Below are positions 27,380 through 38,799 of a DNA stretch of 64,000 nt, piece by piece (the stretch's first letter is position 1; each line of letters begins with the position of its first letter). Below the pieces are notes generated by a model. That model saw only the letters and a program-made list of their open reading frames with translations, had not been told where the DNA came from and made no database searches. Made by a program: the position numbers and the translations under genes. Source of the DNA: Tyto alba (lineage: Eukaryota; Chordata; Aves; Strigiformes; Tytonidae); assembly GCF_018691265.1 (NCBI RefSeq), contig NW_024881321.1, positions 19,238,198 to 19,302,197 of the forward strand. Reading direction: 5' to 3'.

Positions 27380-27735
27380 GGGAAGTAAATGTGGTTCAGA
27401 AACTGTATGTGTACAACTAACTAAAACCAGGGCAGACCCATTCTCTGGCCTTGGCATGTCACAGCTTGCATCCAGCCAGGGTGCCATGCTGATTTCTGGG
27501 GAGAGGCTCCTGCCCATGACCCCAGACCATACCAAGGCATTTTCGAAGAAAGGCAGGTCAGCATGGGCCAAGTCCACACCAAGTCCATGACCATGCTTGA
27601 TGGGGACTAACCAGTACTGCTCCTCAAGTCTGAGCCTTGGCCCCATTGGGTTTGTAAGGATAAGTCTGGCCAATGAGAATACAAAGGTACCTCTGGTAGA
27701 TCCAGGAATTGGAAAGAAAGAAAAGAAATTCAAAG
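27380..27735. other. GC-richer patch with a 126-codon minus-strand frame
   Basis: The base composition rises clearly above the flanks, and an open frame runs on the minus strand from 27,739 to 27,359. The frame has a methionine start, but its product shows no domain or family I recognise and there is no sign of neighbouring exons. I could not match the segment to an LTR or LINE consensus, and no target duplication was found. A degraded transposon is the most likely origin; a single-exon gene or a noncoding exon cannot be excluded. Confidence 0.25.
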
Positions 27736-27739
27736 ACAC

Positions 27740-28667
27740 TGAACGTTAAATGTTTTTAAGACATATTTCTTGTCAGGACAAAACACGTTTTCAGACTCCG
27801 AGGCCAGGATTTCTGGCTTCTTATTAAAAGTTAGACATTTTGTTTAAGCTGTCTCCACAGTGAGTGAAGGATGATGGGTACTTGCAGAGTGCAGTTCATC
27901 TCATCTATCTAAACATCTTAGACTGGTATAATTTGCCTTCTGTTGGAGAAAATGCCTGTTTGTCTCTTGTTATGGCACAGGCACTGTGTGCTTTTGTATT
28001 GATATCCCTAAAAGTAGGCAAATGCCCAAGATCAGTATAATTCACATTTCTTCTTTCCTACTGAAATCTTTTATTGTATTCAGCAATGTTGATCTCCCTC
28101 CCTGAAATAGTGTGGCTGGATAAGAGTATACTTCAAGCCTTTCTGGAAGACCATCAAGTATACCCTTTTCAAGCTATTCCTCCCTTTTCTCTCCGCAGTA
28201 TTCCCAGTCAGCTGCTGGTCTTGATCTGCTGCAGGCAGAGAGCCAAACCTTCCCCTTCCTACCTCATACAGGTGCTAGAACAGTCCCAAGAAAATAGTGT
28301 TGTAGTAACAGGTATTACCTCAGTGGTACTTCCAGCCCTTGTGAAGCAAAACAGACCAGTATAATATCTGAACCACAAGTTGGGGAAACCATTGGAACAC
28401 TGGTGTGCAGTTGTCAAGCCTTTCATGTACAAAATTAATACACCAAGAAACAGCACTGTTTGACTTGAAAACTTCCCTTGCAGCATCCTTTAAAATGCTT
28501 AATTCTTCATCTGACCCCAATCAGTTCTAGGTGCTTTATGAGTCATGTGTCAGACATGCCAACAGTCTTCGGAGCATTTTTTTTGTTTTTGTTTTTTTTT
28601 TTTTTTTAACTCTATAAAACAGATCTTTGTCAATACAAAGCAGAGATATGTTTGTTTCAGGAATTAG
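27740..28667. other. gene-free DNA with T-runs
   Basis: AT-rich sequence of ordinary complexity. Overlapping short frames at 28,074-28,520 on both strands have no recognisable products. A T-rich run broken by two G residues occupies about 28,577-28,608. Confidence 0.5.
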
Positions 28668-29166
28668 TTTAACGTCTTCATTTGAGCCTGGTCAACAGCT
28701 AAACACCCCGCAGTTGCTCACCCACCCTCCCGCCACTTGGGAACGGGGAGGGAATCGGAGGGGCAAAGGGAGACTCACGGGTTGAGATAAAAACAGTTTA
28801 ATAACAGTAACAGAACAATACGCTGACAGCAGTATCAGCAGGTAATGTACAATACAGCTGCTCACCACCCACCAACCAACACCCACCTGCTCCCAGCCGG
28901 CGATCCCCAACACAAAGGCACCACAGCAACACTCCCAGAAGTGAGAGCCCCTCCTGGCCCACTCCTGCCTTTATATAGGGAGCATAATGTCACGTGACAT
29001 GGGATATCGGCCAATCGGGGCCCAGCCCTCCAGCTGTGCTCCCCCCGCCCCCGCACACAGGTGAGGGCACTGGGACCTGGGGAGCCCCTGGGGTCTCAGG
29101 GGGCTGCAGCTCCTCCCGCTGCCAGACCAACGGGAACTCTAGGCCAGCCCCAACCAGGACATTTAA
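28668..29166 (-). mobile_element. solo LTR, ERVL-type, with 5-bp target duplication
   Basis: The LTR spans 28,673-29,161 and reads on the minus strand. It begins TGTCCTGGTT (plus strand ...CCAGGACA ending at 29,161), the start typical of bird ERVL-type LTRs. It is flanked by a perfect duplication TTTAA at 28,668-28,672 and 29,162-29,166. A 5-bp duplication is usual for class III (ERVL) elements. In its own direction it shows a perfect 14-bp palindrome with a CACGTG core (28,987-29,000), a TATA box (plus strand CTTTATATAG, 28,969-28,978) and an ATTAAA polyadenylation signal (complement of 28,797-28,802) before the U5 part. The far end has decayed from the expected CA. No gag, pol or env sequence lies beside it, so it is the product of recombination between two LTRs. 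The GC-rich frames over it on both strands are chance. Confidence 0.9.
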
Positions 29167-31090
29167 TTTTGTCAGTTCTTGTTTGTTGAGAACCCAGATG
29201 CTACAAAAAGGACACAACACTTGATTTTTTTACATAGCAATGTTTCTTTATGTCAGAGGGAAGGAAAAAACTAGAACTTTTTGGCGCTGAGCCTCTGTCA
29301 GAAAAGGGCAACCCAGGGGAATCATTAACTGTGGGGTAATATCTTTGCTCATGGATGTAATATTAATGTAGTTTCTATAGTCTACCTATTAAACAAATTG
29401 GAATGAGGGATTTTATCAGACCAAGCTACTGTGAATAAAATAAATCTTATATAAAATTCACTAATTAAGTATATTACCACCAATAATGTTGCAGTGAGCA
29501 CATTAGTGGAAGTTGACTTTCAGGACTGATATATTTCATCGAGGAAATGGTACTACTAGGTTTGAATTTGGAGAGCCAGATTTTAATTCTTCACGTGAAG
29601 CTGATTTCTTGTTAAAACCTTACATAAAATATGTAGAAGTACATTAAGGTAAGCAACACTAGACTTTTAATTATTGATATAATTTACTGAAAAGTTGGTA
29701 CATTACCAAACTTCTGTTACTACTCTGAGGACTATCACATTTTTCTTATGTTAATATTCTCTTTTATTAATACCAAAGGAGACTAAGTGAAAACAGTAAT
29801 TTCATAGACATTTATACTCATCTGAAATCATTTTAAAATGACATTTATGTATTAAGCCTTACAATCATTTTAATAATATGCTTGATAATTGGATCCAATA
29901 TGTCTCATTACTTCCTCCTATATACTGGTTTTGAAAAATAATAATGCACTTCCATAGAATGTTTGTTTAATTTTTTTACAGTTGTTTAAAATAGTCTATA
30001 AAGATGCCTATAAAAGGAAATCATGCACACACACCAGGCTCAAATACTTGTGCTTGTATTTCTTAGACCACAAGATTACAGTAGGCATGGGTTCGAGCTC
30101 ATTACAGGACAACTTTAGCAACACTACATATAAACTTCATTCTCCTTAAGGTCTCATGAGATGTGTGACCTTTAGATATATTGCCTGTTTTCCTACTTTT
30201 CTTCGGTACATACACAATGGACCATATTTACAGTGACTACTAGCACAGAGCTGTAGGTGCAGCAGTACTTCTTGAGGTGTGGAAACAGTTTGGTTCAGGG
30301 GCTATAAGTAACTCCACAGTAGGATCAACTGTTGGAGATTTAGTTCGTAATGAGACTAAACTGAAAATAGAAATAATCAAAACAATCTGCTCCCTTCACT
30401 CTGGTGTTCAGCATGAGAGCATGAAGCCAGTCTCTCCATTTCTGGTCACCACTGTCTGCCTCCTTACATTTCCTGGCTCCAGGAGCTGATGAGGGCCCCT
30501 AGCTGGAAAGGCAGATGTAGCCAGTGGGGCTCACTGGCGGGTATGAGCTGCTTATCACAGGGTGAATTCAACAACAACAATAAGCTCCAGAGGGGCAAAC
30601 CATACAGCAAAGTGCCACCCAGGCAGGCACATCAGTTGGCACACAAGATCCAAACCAAATTGACAAGGAAACAAAGGGGAACTGGAAGTCAAGACAAGCA
30701 GCAGGATAAGTGCCCTGCTCAAGAGGCTTTACAAAATAAAAGCACAGAGTAATTTTTGAAATGTATTAAAACCATGATTTGACTCTCTGGACATTACACT
30801 GGATGGTTTTACCTTAAAAACTTAGGGCATTAAAAATCTATGGAAAATTGGGTATGCTCTCCAAATATACATACAAATGGACACGAACACTGCACGCCCT
30901 CAATATACAAAGCATAACTAAAATGTTATTAAGCAATAAAATTTAACATGGAGTACACTGGTAGTGCACTCTACTAATTCTTTGAGGGAAGTAATCTGAA
31001 GTAGACACATCCCAAATCCAAAGTGAATTACGTGGCTTGTGTGCACAATTGCGTCAAAGTTACCTGTTGCTTTCGTTCTTCTTCTTTACC
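29167..31090. other. gene-free DNA, AT-rich then mixed composition
   Basis: 29.2-30.2 kb is AT-rich with nothing recognisable. 30.24-30.76 kb is richer in G and C and carries two adjacent short plus-strand frames (30,277-30,489 and 30,489-30,752) with no family I recognise. It may be old transposon sequence, but I found no ends. Confidence 0.45.
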
Positions 31091-31094
31091 TCTA

Positions 31095-31190
31095 TTTGGA
31101 CTGTAAATGCTTTGGAGCAGGGATTTTTTCCTTCTAGGATGTCTGAAGATGTTGTACAATAGCAGGAACAAACAATATCCTAAATAATAG
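31095..31190 (+). mobile_element. short L2-like 3' tail relic
   Basis: The order of words 'ggactgtaaatgctttggag', 'cagggatttttt', 'ttgtacaatagcagg' and a closing AAT-rich stretch resembles the tail of the same L2-like family as the copy ending at 3,826. Only the last hundred or so bases are recognisable. It is strongly diverged. Confidence 0.45.
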
Positions 31191-31759
31191 TGATTGGTCA
31201 TATGTAGACTGACTACTCTATGTTCCTGTTTGAGATGCATTTCATTCTGTGACCAGAATCACTATTCTTACCCAGATATGATAATAGTTTTCTCTAATCT
31301 GTTTGCCATGACACTTAAAATCACAGCAAATCCATAGACCCTAAGGTCTCACTTCAGATGCCTAAACATAGGTGCTAGCTAGTTTTAACCAAGATTCTCA
31401 AGAGTATTCCAAGACATTCATATAGGGCTAACAGATAATTCTAACTTCTGTACTTTTGTAACCTTTTGTATTGGCAGAATAAAACTTGCTTTCCTGTTTA
31501 GTTTGCTTAGCAAAAAACCTTTAGCTTCATTCAAGTTGTGACTGCTGGTTTGGTACCACCATGTATCTGACAAAAGAGAGACATTCCCATTTACTCCTGA
31601 CTGTCCTGTGTTTGTTCTGGTTAGACCACAATGAAGAGGCAACTTAAATTTGGGAAATATCCATGTTTTCATGTGCTTCCTTTATCTTCTCTTTCTTTTT
31701 CCACCTAAATATTATTGATTTATTCAGACTTTCCTTAGATCTTAAGTTTCCTAAATACC

Positions 31760-32430
31760 ATATAATTCTTCTTCTCAGCTGGACTCCTGTACTTTTTCAA
31801 CATCTTTGTTTAAATGTTGAGCCCAAAACTAAGCACAGACTTCCCCTGAGGCCTCACCTGCAATGCAAAATACTTATCTCCCTAACTTATAGGGAGATAT
31901 CTTGTATGTGTTAGCATATCTGAAAATGGCATTTGCCTCTTTTTCACCAGTCTATTGCCACCCCTGTTCTATTTCTGCAGTGCTGATGCCTGACTAGATA
32001 TCCCCCATGTTGTTCGTGTGCTCTTGAGCTCTTTTTTGTTGGAGATTTTTACTCAACTCCATCCTGTCAATTTGGGGCCAAATATATTTTTAATATAGCA
32101 AGAACATTATGAATTCTGATCTAATACAATTAGATCCTGTCTCCCTTCTCACTTACAAAAGTCCTAAGTTTAGTGTCATGAACAGAATGTACAAATGTAC
32201 TTTCACTTCCATGATCCAAGTCATTAATCCAAATCCTGCTCACTACAGACTTCTTCTGGATCCATTTTGAAATGTTCTTCTCACAACGCAGTTCATAATT
32301 ATTTTGAGCAAAGTTTTCCACGCACAAGTGTAACAGTGATTTCATTCAACTATTTCTCCAATTATTTCATGAAAGTTCTACATGAGTGTTCTGACTGATC
32401 CAAAGTTAAATAATGTCACATACTTATAAC
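31760..32430 (-). mobile_element. ancient CR1-type LINE, reverse-transcriptase segment
   Basis: Read on the minus strand, this matches the amniote CR1 ORF2 region in order. It includes the stretch that normally encodes the polymerase Phe-Ala-Asp-Asp-Thr-Lys motif (plus strand 'ctaagtttagtgtcatgaac' near 32,163-32,182, degraded) and, just beyond it, 'ccaagtcattaatccaaatc' near 32,217-32,236. Further along is the 'gttgagcccaaaactaagca' to 'ctgaggcctcacctgcaatg' block near 31,820-31,865. Many substitutions and small gaps remove any reading frame. Identification rests on remembered consensus words. The element may be continuous with the relic at 33.09-33.64 kb, which lies on its 5' side. Confidence 0.6.
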
Positions 32431-33089
32431 CTATTATTACATCACTGTTTTTTTTTTCTCTTTTTTAATTAAAAATTAAGATAGAATGGCTTGCTATTGA
32501 AGACAGTCAGACATGTCTGTATTTCTCTCATTTTCCTCCCAGTTTAGTTCTAAATTAATATGCCTAAGTTATCATTTCAGTTCAAATCAAAGGTATGACT
32601 CTGAAGTGAATCTCCTGATGAACCTCATGCTTTAGTTCACACTGAGTTCCCTGAGTTCTTTCTGGATTAAACTAAACTGGAAAACACCCATCAAAAGCCC
32701 ACCATACGTGCTGCACGGGACCAAATGAAAGTCAGTTTGAAGAAAGGTACTGTGTGGACTTAGGATCTTCCACACCAACTCTGCCTCTACATAGCCACTC
32801 TTACTGTGCTGCACTACTTACATCTTCCAACCTCACTTAGATTCCATTAATTCCCAAAAGTGATAGCTCAGCAGCTGCTTCAGCTAACATCCTGAGTCTG
32901 AGGGTGTATTTTTTCAGGTTCTGCTGACATGTTATCCTATGTCCTTTAGTCCTTTTAATTTAGTTTCATTAATTTAGAAGCGGGGAGGGGGGGGGAAGTG
33001 TAATGTACTTTCTCTGTGCTTTCTGTTATTTACTTTCCTTTCCTCTTTAGTACTGAACTGATACCTTTTCTTGTTTTCCCTCTGTTTCC

Positions 33090-33640
33090 TCCCTAATGTA
33101 TTCTAGAACCTTGTCTGCTTGCCTTTCATGTCCCTTGCTAGTTGTTAAGTCATTTTACATTTTAGCCTTCCTGAGTTCATCCCTGCATGCTTGTGCTATT
33201 ATCTTCCATGTACATCCTTATCCAGCTGTCCTTGTTTACACTTTTAATATACCTCCTTTTTTTCATTCTTTAGTCCTTAAAGAGTTCCTGATTCACATTG
33301 TCTCTTGCAATGCTTCCAAGCTATCCTTTGCATCAGAATACTTTACTTTGTGCCTTTAATACAATCTCTTTCAATAACTGCCAGGTCTCCTGAATTCCTT
33401 TATCCTTTATATTATCTTCCAAAGGGTCCCTACTTACTAGTTCCCTCAGTTGTTGAAGAGTGCTTTTTTGAAGTCCATTATGCCTACTCTGCTGTTCTCA
33501 CTCCTCCCTGTTCTCAGTATGATGAACTTGTGATCCTTTTTGCCCAAAGTTGTGTTCCACCATCAGATTTTCAATGAGATTTCCCCTGTTAGTCAGGCTC
33601 CTGCTCCTAAGAGAGCCATTCTTTCTACAGCCTTATCTAC
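33090..33640 (-). mobile_element. ancient interspersed repeat shared with other sauropsids
   Basis: The plus strand carries, in order, word groups known to me from a widespread turtle and bird repeat: 'ttaaagagttcctgattcac' near 33,278, 'tgtgcctttaatacaatctc' near 33,348, 'aactgccaggtctcctgaat' near 33,377, 'tttttgaagtccattatg' near 33,465, and 'ctgttctcagtatgatgaac' near 33,509. I do not recall the family name with certainty; a LINE or retroviral internal region is likely. The sense strand is probably minus, because the coding-like direction of the related sequences reads that way. Frames at 33,096-33,577 (plus) lie antisense to it and are not genes. Confidence 0.5.
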
Positions 33641-33789
33641 AACACCAAAATCTGAACAACATGTTGTAATTAATAGCATAATAAGGAGGAGCGTGATGAC
33701 AGGCTATGCAGAGCCCAAATCAATCTATTTTATTCATCATTGGTATCTATTCATCTGCATTACGGTGGTCACTGCACTTCAGTGAAAAT

Positions 33790-34115
33790 GCACATCTGGA
33801 AGGAGTTCAAAGCACAAAGATGATCAGAATGCAAGAAAACAAGGACTACAAGAAAAAGTTGACATAATCAGGTTGTTCAGTCTCGAGAAGTCCTGAGAGG
33901 CAGTGGGATGATATTTTCTGTATTTTTTTTTAATAAAATTATCTGAAAGAGAACAAATAATCTATTCTCCACGTCTGTAGTGGTTAGTGAAAAAAGGAAT
34001 GTGTTTAGGTTGTTGCTGTAGGGTTCAAGTTAGTTATTAGTAACTTTCTAACAATGAGGATAATAAACAGTAGAATAGATAGCGTAGGGGAGGATGGATT
34101 TAAGAGTGAGCTGTG
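33790..34115 (+). mobile_element. old CR1 LINE, 3' region fragment
   Basis: Degraded CR1 words follow the normal sense order: 'gttgttcagtctcgagaagt' near 33,872, 'gaggcagtgggatgat' near 33,897, 'gtgtttaggttg' near 34,002, 'taactttctaacaatgagga' near 34,040, and 'taataaacagtagaatagat' near 34,061. The divergence is much greater than in the CR1 copy at 21.14 kb, so this is an older insertion. The 3' octamer end is not visible. Confidence 0.5.
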
Positions 34116-37100
34116 CAATTATCTGGCAGGATACTATAACCACAGTAATCCACCAAAGTCTCTCACCGACAACCAGATCACCCTCGCAGCCACACAAAAT
34201 AGCAGCAGCATCAAACCTCATGCATACATTAAGAGCTCATGGAACAAGGACTAAAAGGAAGCACACTATGAACAGACAAAAAGATGGAGTGTCTGACATC
34301 CCTGGCACATTTTAAACAGCAAGCAAATAATGAGTTCTAATTTTATCCATCAACTGTATTCATGCTTATACTTGCCAGTGGCCTACTGCACTACACAAAT
34401 TACAAGAGTCCCCCTCACATACAAATCTTCATTCCCTTAAAAAAATAATTTCTAAGTCATCTCCACGTAACATTAAGTATATAAACATTGCAAGCTATTT
34501 TCAGGGACTTTGAGTGATACTGTGTGTTCAGGACCGCAGAACAGAAGAACATGAACCTCTCTGTTCACCACTTTCCTGGTCAGTAGAAGACTTCATTTCA
34601 GTCCTTGTACTCTTCTTGGTGGGGGATATTTCTATCAGCCTCTGCACTGAACCTGAACTGAGATTCTGGGACACCGTGCAGACCAAAGCAATTTTAAGAC
34701 ACATCATCAAAATTTTCTCTTTTGGGCTGTCTACAAAGAAGCACCCATCCTTCTACTAGGCAAGATAGTTGTCACATGAGCTACAGAGTGGTGAACCTCT
34801 CCCAACAGTACACAGATGTGCTCTTGAGACACCCTAATGGACAGAGTAAACTGAAAGTTCCCCACTACAGTCTACCAGGTGGATTGTTAAAGACTTGTCA
34901 CAAATGGCACTCCTGTAAGCTAGGTACAGAGGATGGGTAACCATTTGACTTCATGGTGTCTCCTTCAAAAATGCTGCTAGGGCCTTTGCTGGTGCAGTTG
35001 TTTCACAGAAAGTGAGGCAGTCTCAAGAGGCTGAAGGGTCTCAGGCTCCAGGTGGTTCTTCTGAGGCCAGGAGAGTCACCTACATTTTGAGTGGAGTACA
35101 TGCTGCACCTCATGTAAGTAGAGTACATTAGCTGCATTCCCCAGAAGCTCCAGGAGGCAAAGTAAGTGCCTGAGGCACAACCCCTCCTGGAGCTCCTGCC
35201 GAGGTGATGTGCCTCTGCATTACCCCCAGTGTGGCGCCATGCCTTGAAGGCACAATTGAGTCCTCAGTGTTTTGTCCAAGCTATTGCTTCAGAGCCTGAA
35301 TTTATGATATGAACAGTGATAGCATAGCTCTTAACCAAAGTTAATCATCAAATATTTATGTACATTAAATACTACAGTTAGTCATAGTCAGAGATAAAAA
35401 TAATGCTTTTTAGACAAGGCCACCATTTACTGTATGGGGTTTAGCCTTCAATAAATTCCCCAAATCTTCAGTTCTTATCACAAAAAATACCCCCCTATGG
35501 TTGTTCTTATATTAGAAAAGTTATCCATAGTTTCATGTCCAGACTTGGCCTGCTGACTTTCTGTTCAGTCCATCTCATTCCCTTCCTTTTCTCTCCACGG
35601 TGGAGTGCATTTCCCTCACAGTTACTACTTTTCAGTTGTCCACACAGTATGGAAAATTTTGTCCATTTATTTAAAAATACTGGGGGTCAGGTGATGACTT
35701 TTAGTCACATTTTCTTTTAAAGGGATCATCTGAAGATTCGATTGAATGAACTTATAACTCAGGAGCTATGATTTCCAAGAGGGCTGGTTGGACCTTGCTA
35801 AAATGAATTTGCCTCTGCCCAGCACAAAATAGAGAGAATAGCAGCATGGAACCATGGCTATTCACACATAGACTTTACACAATTATGGAGGGGTTTATCC
35901 TGGGATTCACTTAATTTGCCTGCTTAGGTCACAGCTTCTTAAGTAACTGGTCTTATCTAACAGCTCCCCTGAAAAAGGAGGAGATGTTTCCAGTCAACCC
36001 TTCCTGTTCCTTTTTCCTCCCCTGGTAACAACTATATGCTTCTTCTCTCTCCTTTTCACTAAACCTGGCACTTGCCAGACTAATTCAGTTTAGTGACCTA
36101 CCAGAAGCTAGCTACTTGTTGATGTTGTTATGTTATGATGGAATAGTTTTCAGAGGGTTGATGAGACTAGTCAGCTCACTGAAGACCCAGTGAGCATCTG
36201 CAATGGCATAAGATGAGGAGCAGTATTCCATACATAGAAGCAGAAAGAACAACAGGACTTACCAGCAGCAGGGAGCTTAGCACACAACACACTCCAACAC
36301 CTCAATGGAACACAATCTAAGCAGGAAAAACTCAAGTGAAAGGTGCTTCCAACAACAAATAACCCAAAAAGAGAGATGAACCTAACAGGAAATCTCCTTG
36401 GATATAGTACTCTGTACCTTGTTAATAAGTAATAGCCTGGCTATTGACTGCTTATATTTACAGTATAGAGACCAATACATAAGAAAGACTTGATAGCCCT
36501 ATGACATGAAACACTATGATCACAGGAACACAATGTGGAACTAAACTAATTAGCCGTTCAGAGAAGGAAGACTTCTTGTTTAAAGTGTCATAGTGCTCTA
36601 ACATGGTTATATTGTTTTCAGGACCAAAGTTTGTATTTGTTCTGAATGGTACTGCATCGCTCAGCAGTAATAATTACGATTAGTGGTAGTCAGATAAATC
36701 TGATTGCCTAATGCAGGTATGCCTCAATAAATGTCAAGGTTTGTTTGGGGCTTTCTGACGTTAGACAGTATCAAGACCTATTTGCATAACGTTGTTTCAA
36801 GAAACATATCAGTCAGTCAGTCAGTATTCTAACAAAATAAAATTCTTCTTAATGTGCCTAACATTCAAACTGAGTATATTGCAAGTAGAGAAGAGCCAGC
36901 TTTTCAATCACGCTTTTATTTAATATTGTCTATACTTCATGTTCACAAATGGTGCTGAGTATAACCATAAAGCTACACACCTACCAGAGGAGACATTCAG
37001 GTCAACAAACACTCTAAAGTGGGGTGGCGAAACATCTATGGTTATCACACACTCACTATTTTGGATGACAAAATATCTAAAGATCTTACATTTTACAAGA

Positions 37101-38799
37101 AATCAGCTATAAAATTGCAAGGTATTTTGTACACATGTTAACATACATTTCCCCTTATATGTTTACAGTAGCTGTGGAGTCAAATTATCAACGTCCAATT
37201 TCAAACATTGCTATACCCTCTTCAAAATTTGATGCACAGTAAATGCAGGTTGTGCTTTTATGTACAGTCCAGTCTGAAGGTAAAAAGATGGATTTAGGAA
37301 AGCAGATTCTCCAATTTGATTAAATGCAGGTGATGAAAAAGGGAAAAAAAAATTACTTGAAGCTAAGTTGCCTTTTCTTGAGCAAACACCTAAGAGCAAA
37401 ATCCATATCTTACAGAGCTCTTCTGCCTTTTCACCACTGGAGTGTCATAAAAGGGGTAAAGTGGAAAAGAGCCAAAGCCTTTTTTCTTAGAGTAAAGCCT
37501 GTTTTACAACAAATTGATAGCTCTTAGAGCACCAGTGGGATAGAATAAGGCCAAAGAATAAGTGGCAGTACATCACATCAAGAGCAATAAGTAGAAAGCC
37601 CAAGAACCAACATAATGAATGTACACTTTTTAAAGGGTATGGGAAGTGAGAGGTGAAACTGGGTTTCAATGGTTGCAGGTAAACGTTCTGGAACTGAGAA
37701 CCAACAATGCTCTGGAAGTATTGTGTCATCTTAACTAGCCCCAGCCATCCCAAGAGAGCTGGCCAATGCCCCTACTCTTATTCTGGGAGCATCAGATCTG
37801 TTTGGCAAAATCCCCTTAAATGGGAATGTTCATAATAGTGGATGTTTAACATTTTTTGTCTTCAGGCACACTTTTCAAATGCCTATTTGGGGGATTGTCT
37901 CTGTATCTGAATTATTTCATAGCTCAGTGCAGAGACTTCTAAATGCCACAGACATTAACAAGTTGTACAAAGATGATAATCTCAGTTGGGCACCACAGAT
38001 TGAGAACGTGCCGACTTGTATGAGTCGCACAGACTGTCAGGGATAAGAAATGGAAAGTGCATAAAGCCAAGTGTCATTTCCATAAGAACTCTCATGTTTG
38101 AAGAAAAATCTATCAGAAAAGGATGTAAAGACAGATCCTAGAAAATGCAAATCATTCTACAGGTGACTGGTTTGAAAACAAAAGTGAAGCAAAATAGAAC
38201 TGGAAAGTTTTGGGGGGACAAGATAATATTTTCAGACAAAGAACATTAACAAAATTCATATTAAAAATTGTAGAGTTGACTGGAGAACTATATTGGGCAG
38301 AGCAGTTGACATAGAAAAGGTTATTTACTTTGAAGTTTCTAAGATCAGGCACTGGAAAAAATTTCTACAGCTACTTGTAAGGAACTGAAGGAATTAATGC
38401 CTCAAACATTCATTGACACAGAAAACTTTGACAAGCTGTGGTCTTTGTGATTAGTCTAAGGAGTGCCACCCAAGGAAGCGCAGAGTGTATCAAAGGATGC
38501 ATGGCTTCACTCCCTTGTGGTTGTATTACCAAACTCCTTAGATAAGCCTCAAAGGAAGGAAGCGCGGACTGAGTGAACCCATATGTTCAGGTTAAAGGAC
38601 TGATAAGAGAGATAACCAACACCAGAATGACCTAAACAAAAACTGAGGAAAAAGTAAGGGTGGGGGAGTGAGCACAACCACCGACTTTATTGACAAGGGG
38701 ATTGGTGCACCCCACTCCCCTTCAATGCATATGCAGAACCCATGCTCCACCCTTTCCTTGTCTCTCATGGAAATGAATTCACTGAATACCTGCCTCTGT
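34116..38799. other. gene-free DNA
   Basis: Mostly unique sequence of mixed composition. The frames at 34,514-34,759 (plus) and 37,487-37,753 (minus) have no recognisable domain. 36,640-36,880 is A/T-rich but complex, with an octamer-like ATTTGCAT near 36,780 and a short CAGT repeat at about 36,812, and might be a conserved element. Nothing else is supported. Confidence 0.45.

Noticed and set aside
30085..30105. A tRNA B-box-like word (GGGTTCGAGCTC)
   Set aside because: No A-box at the right distance and no cloverleaf arms; isolated chance match.
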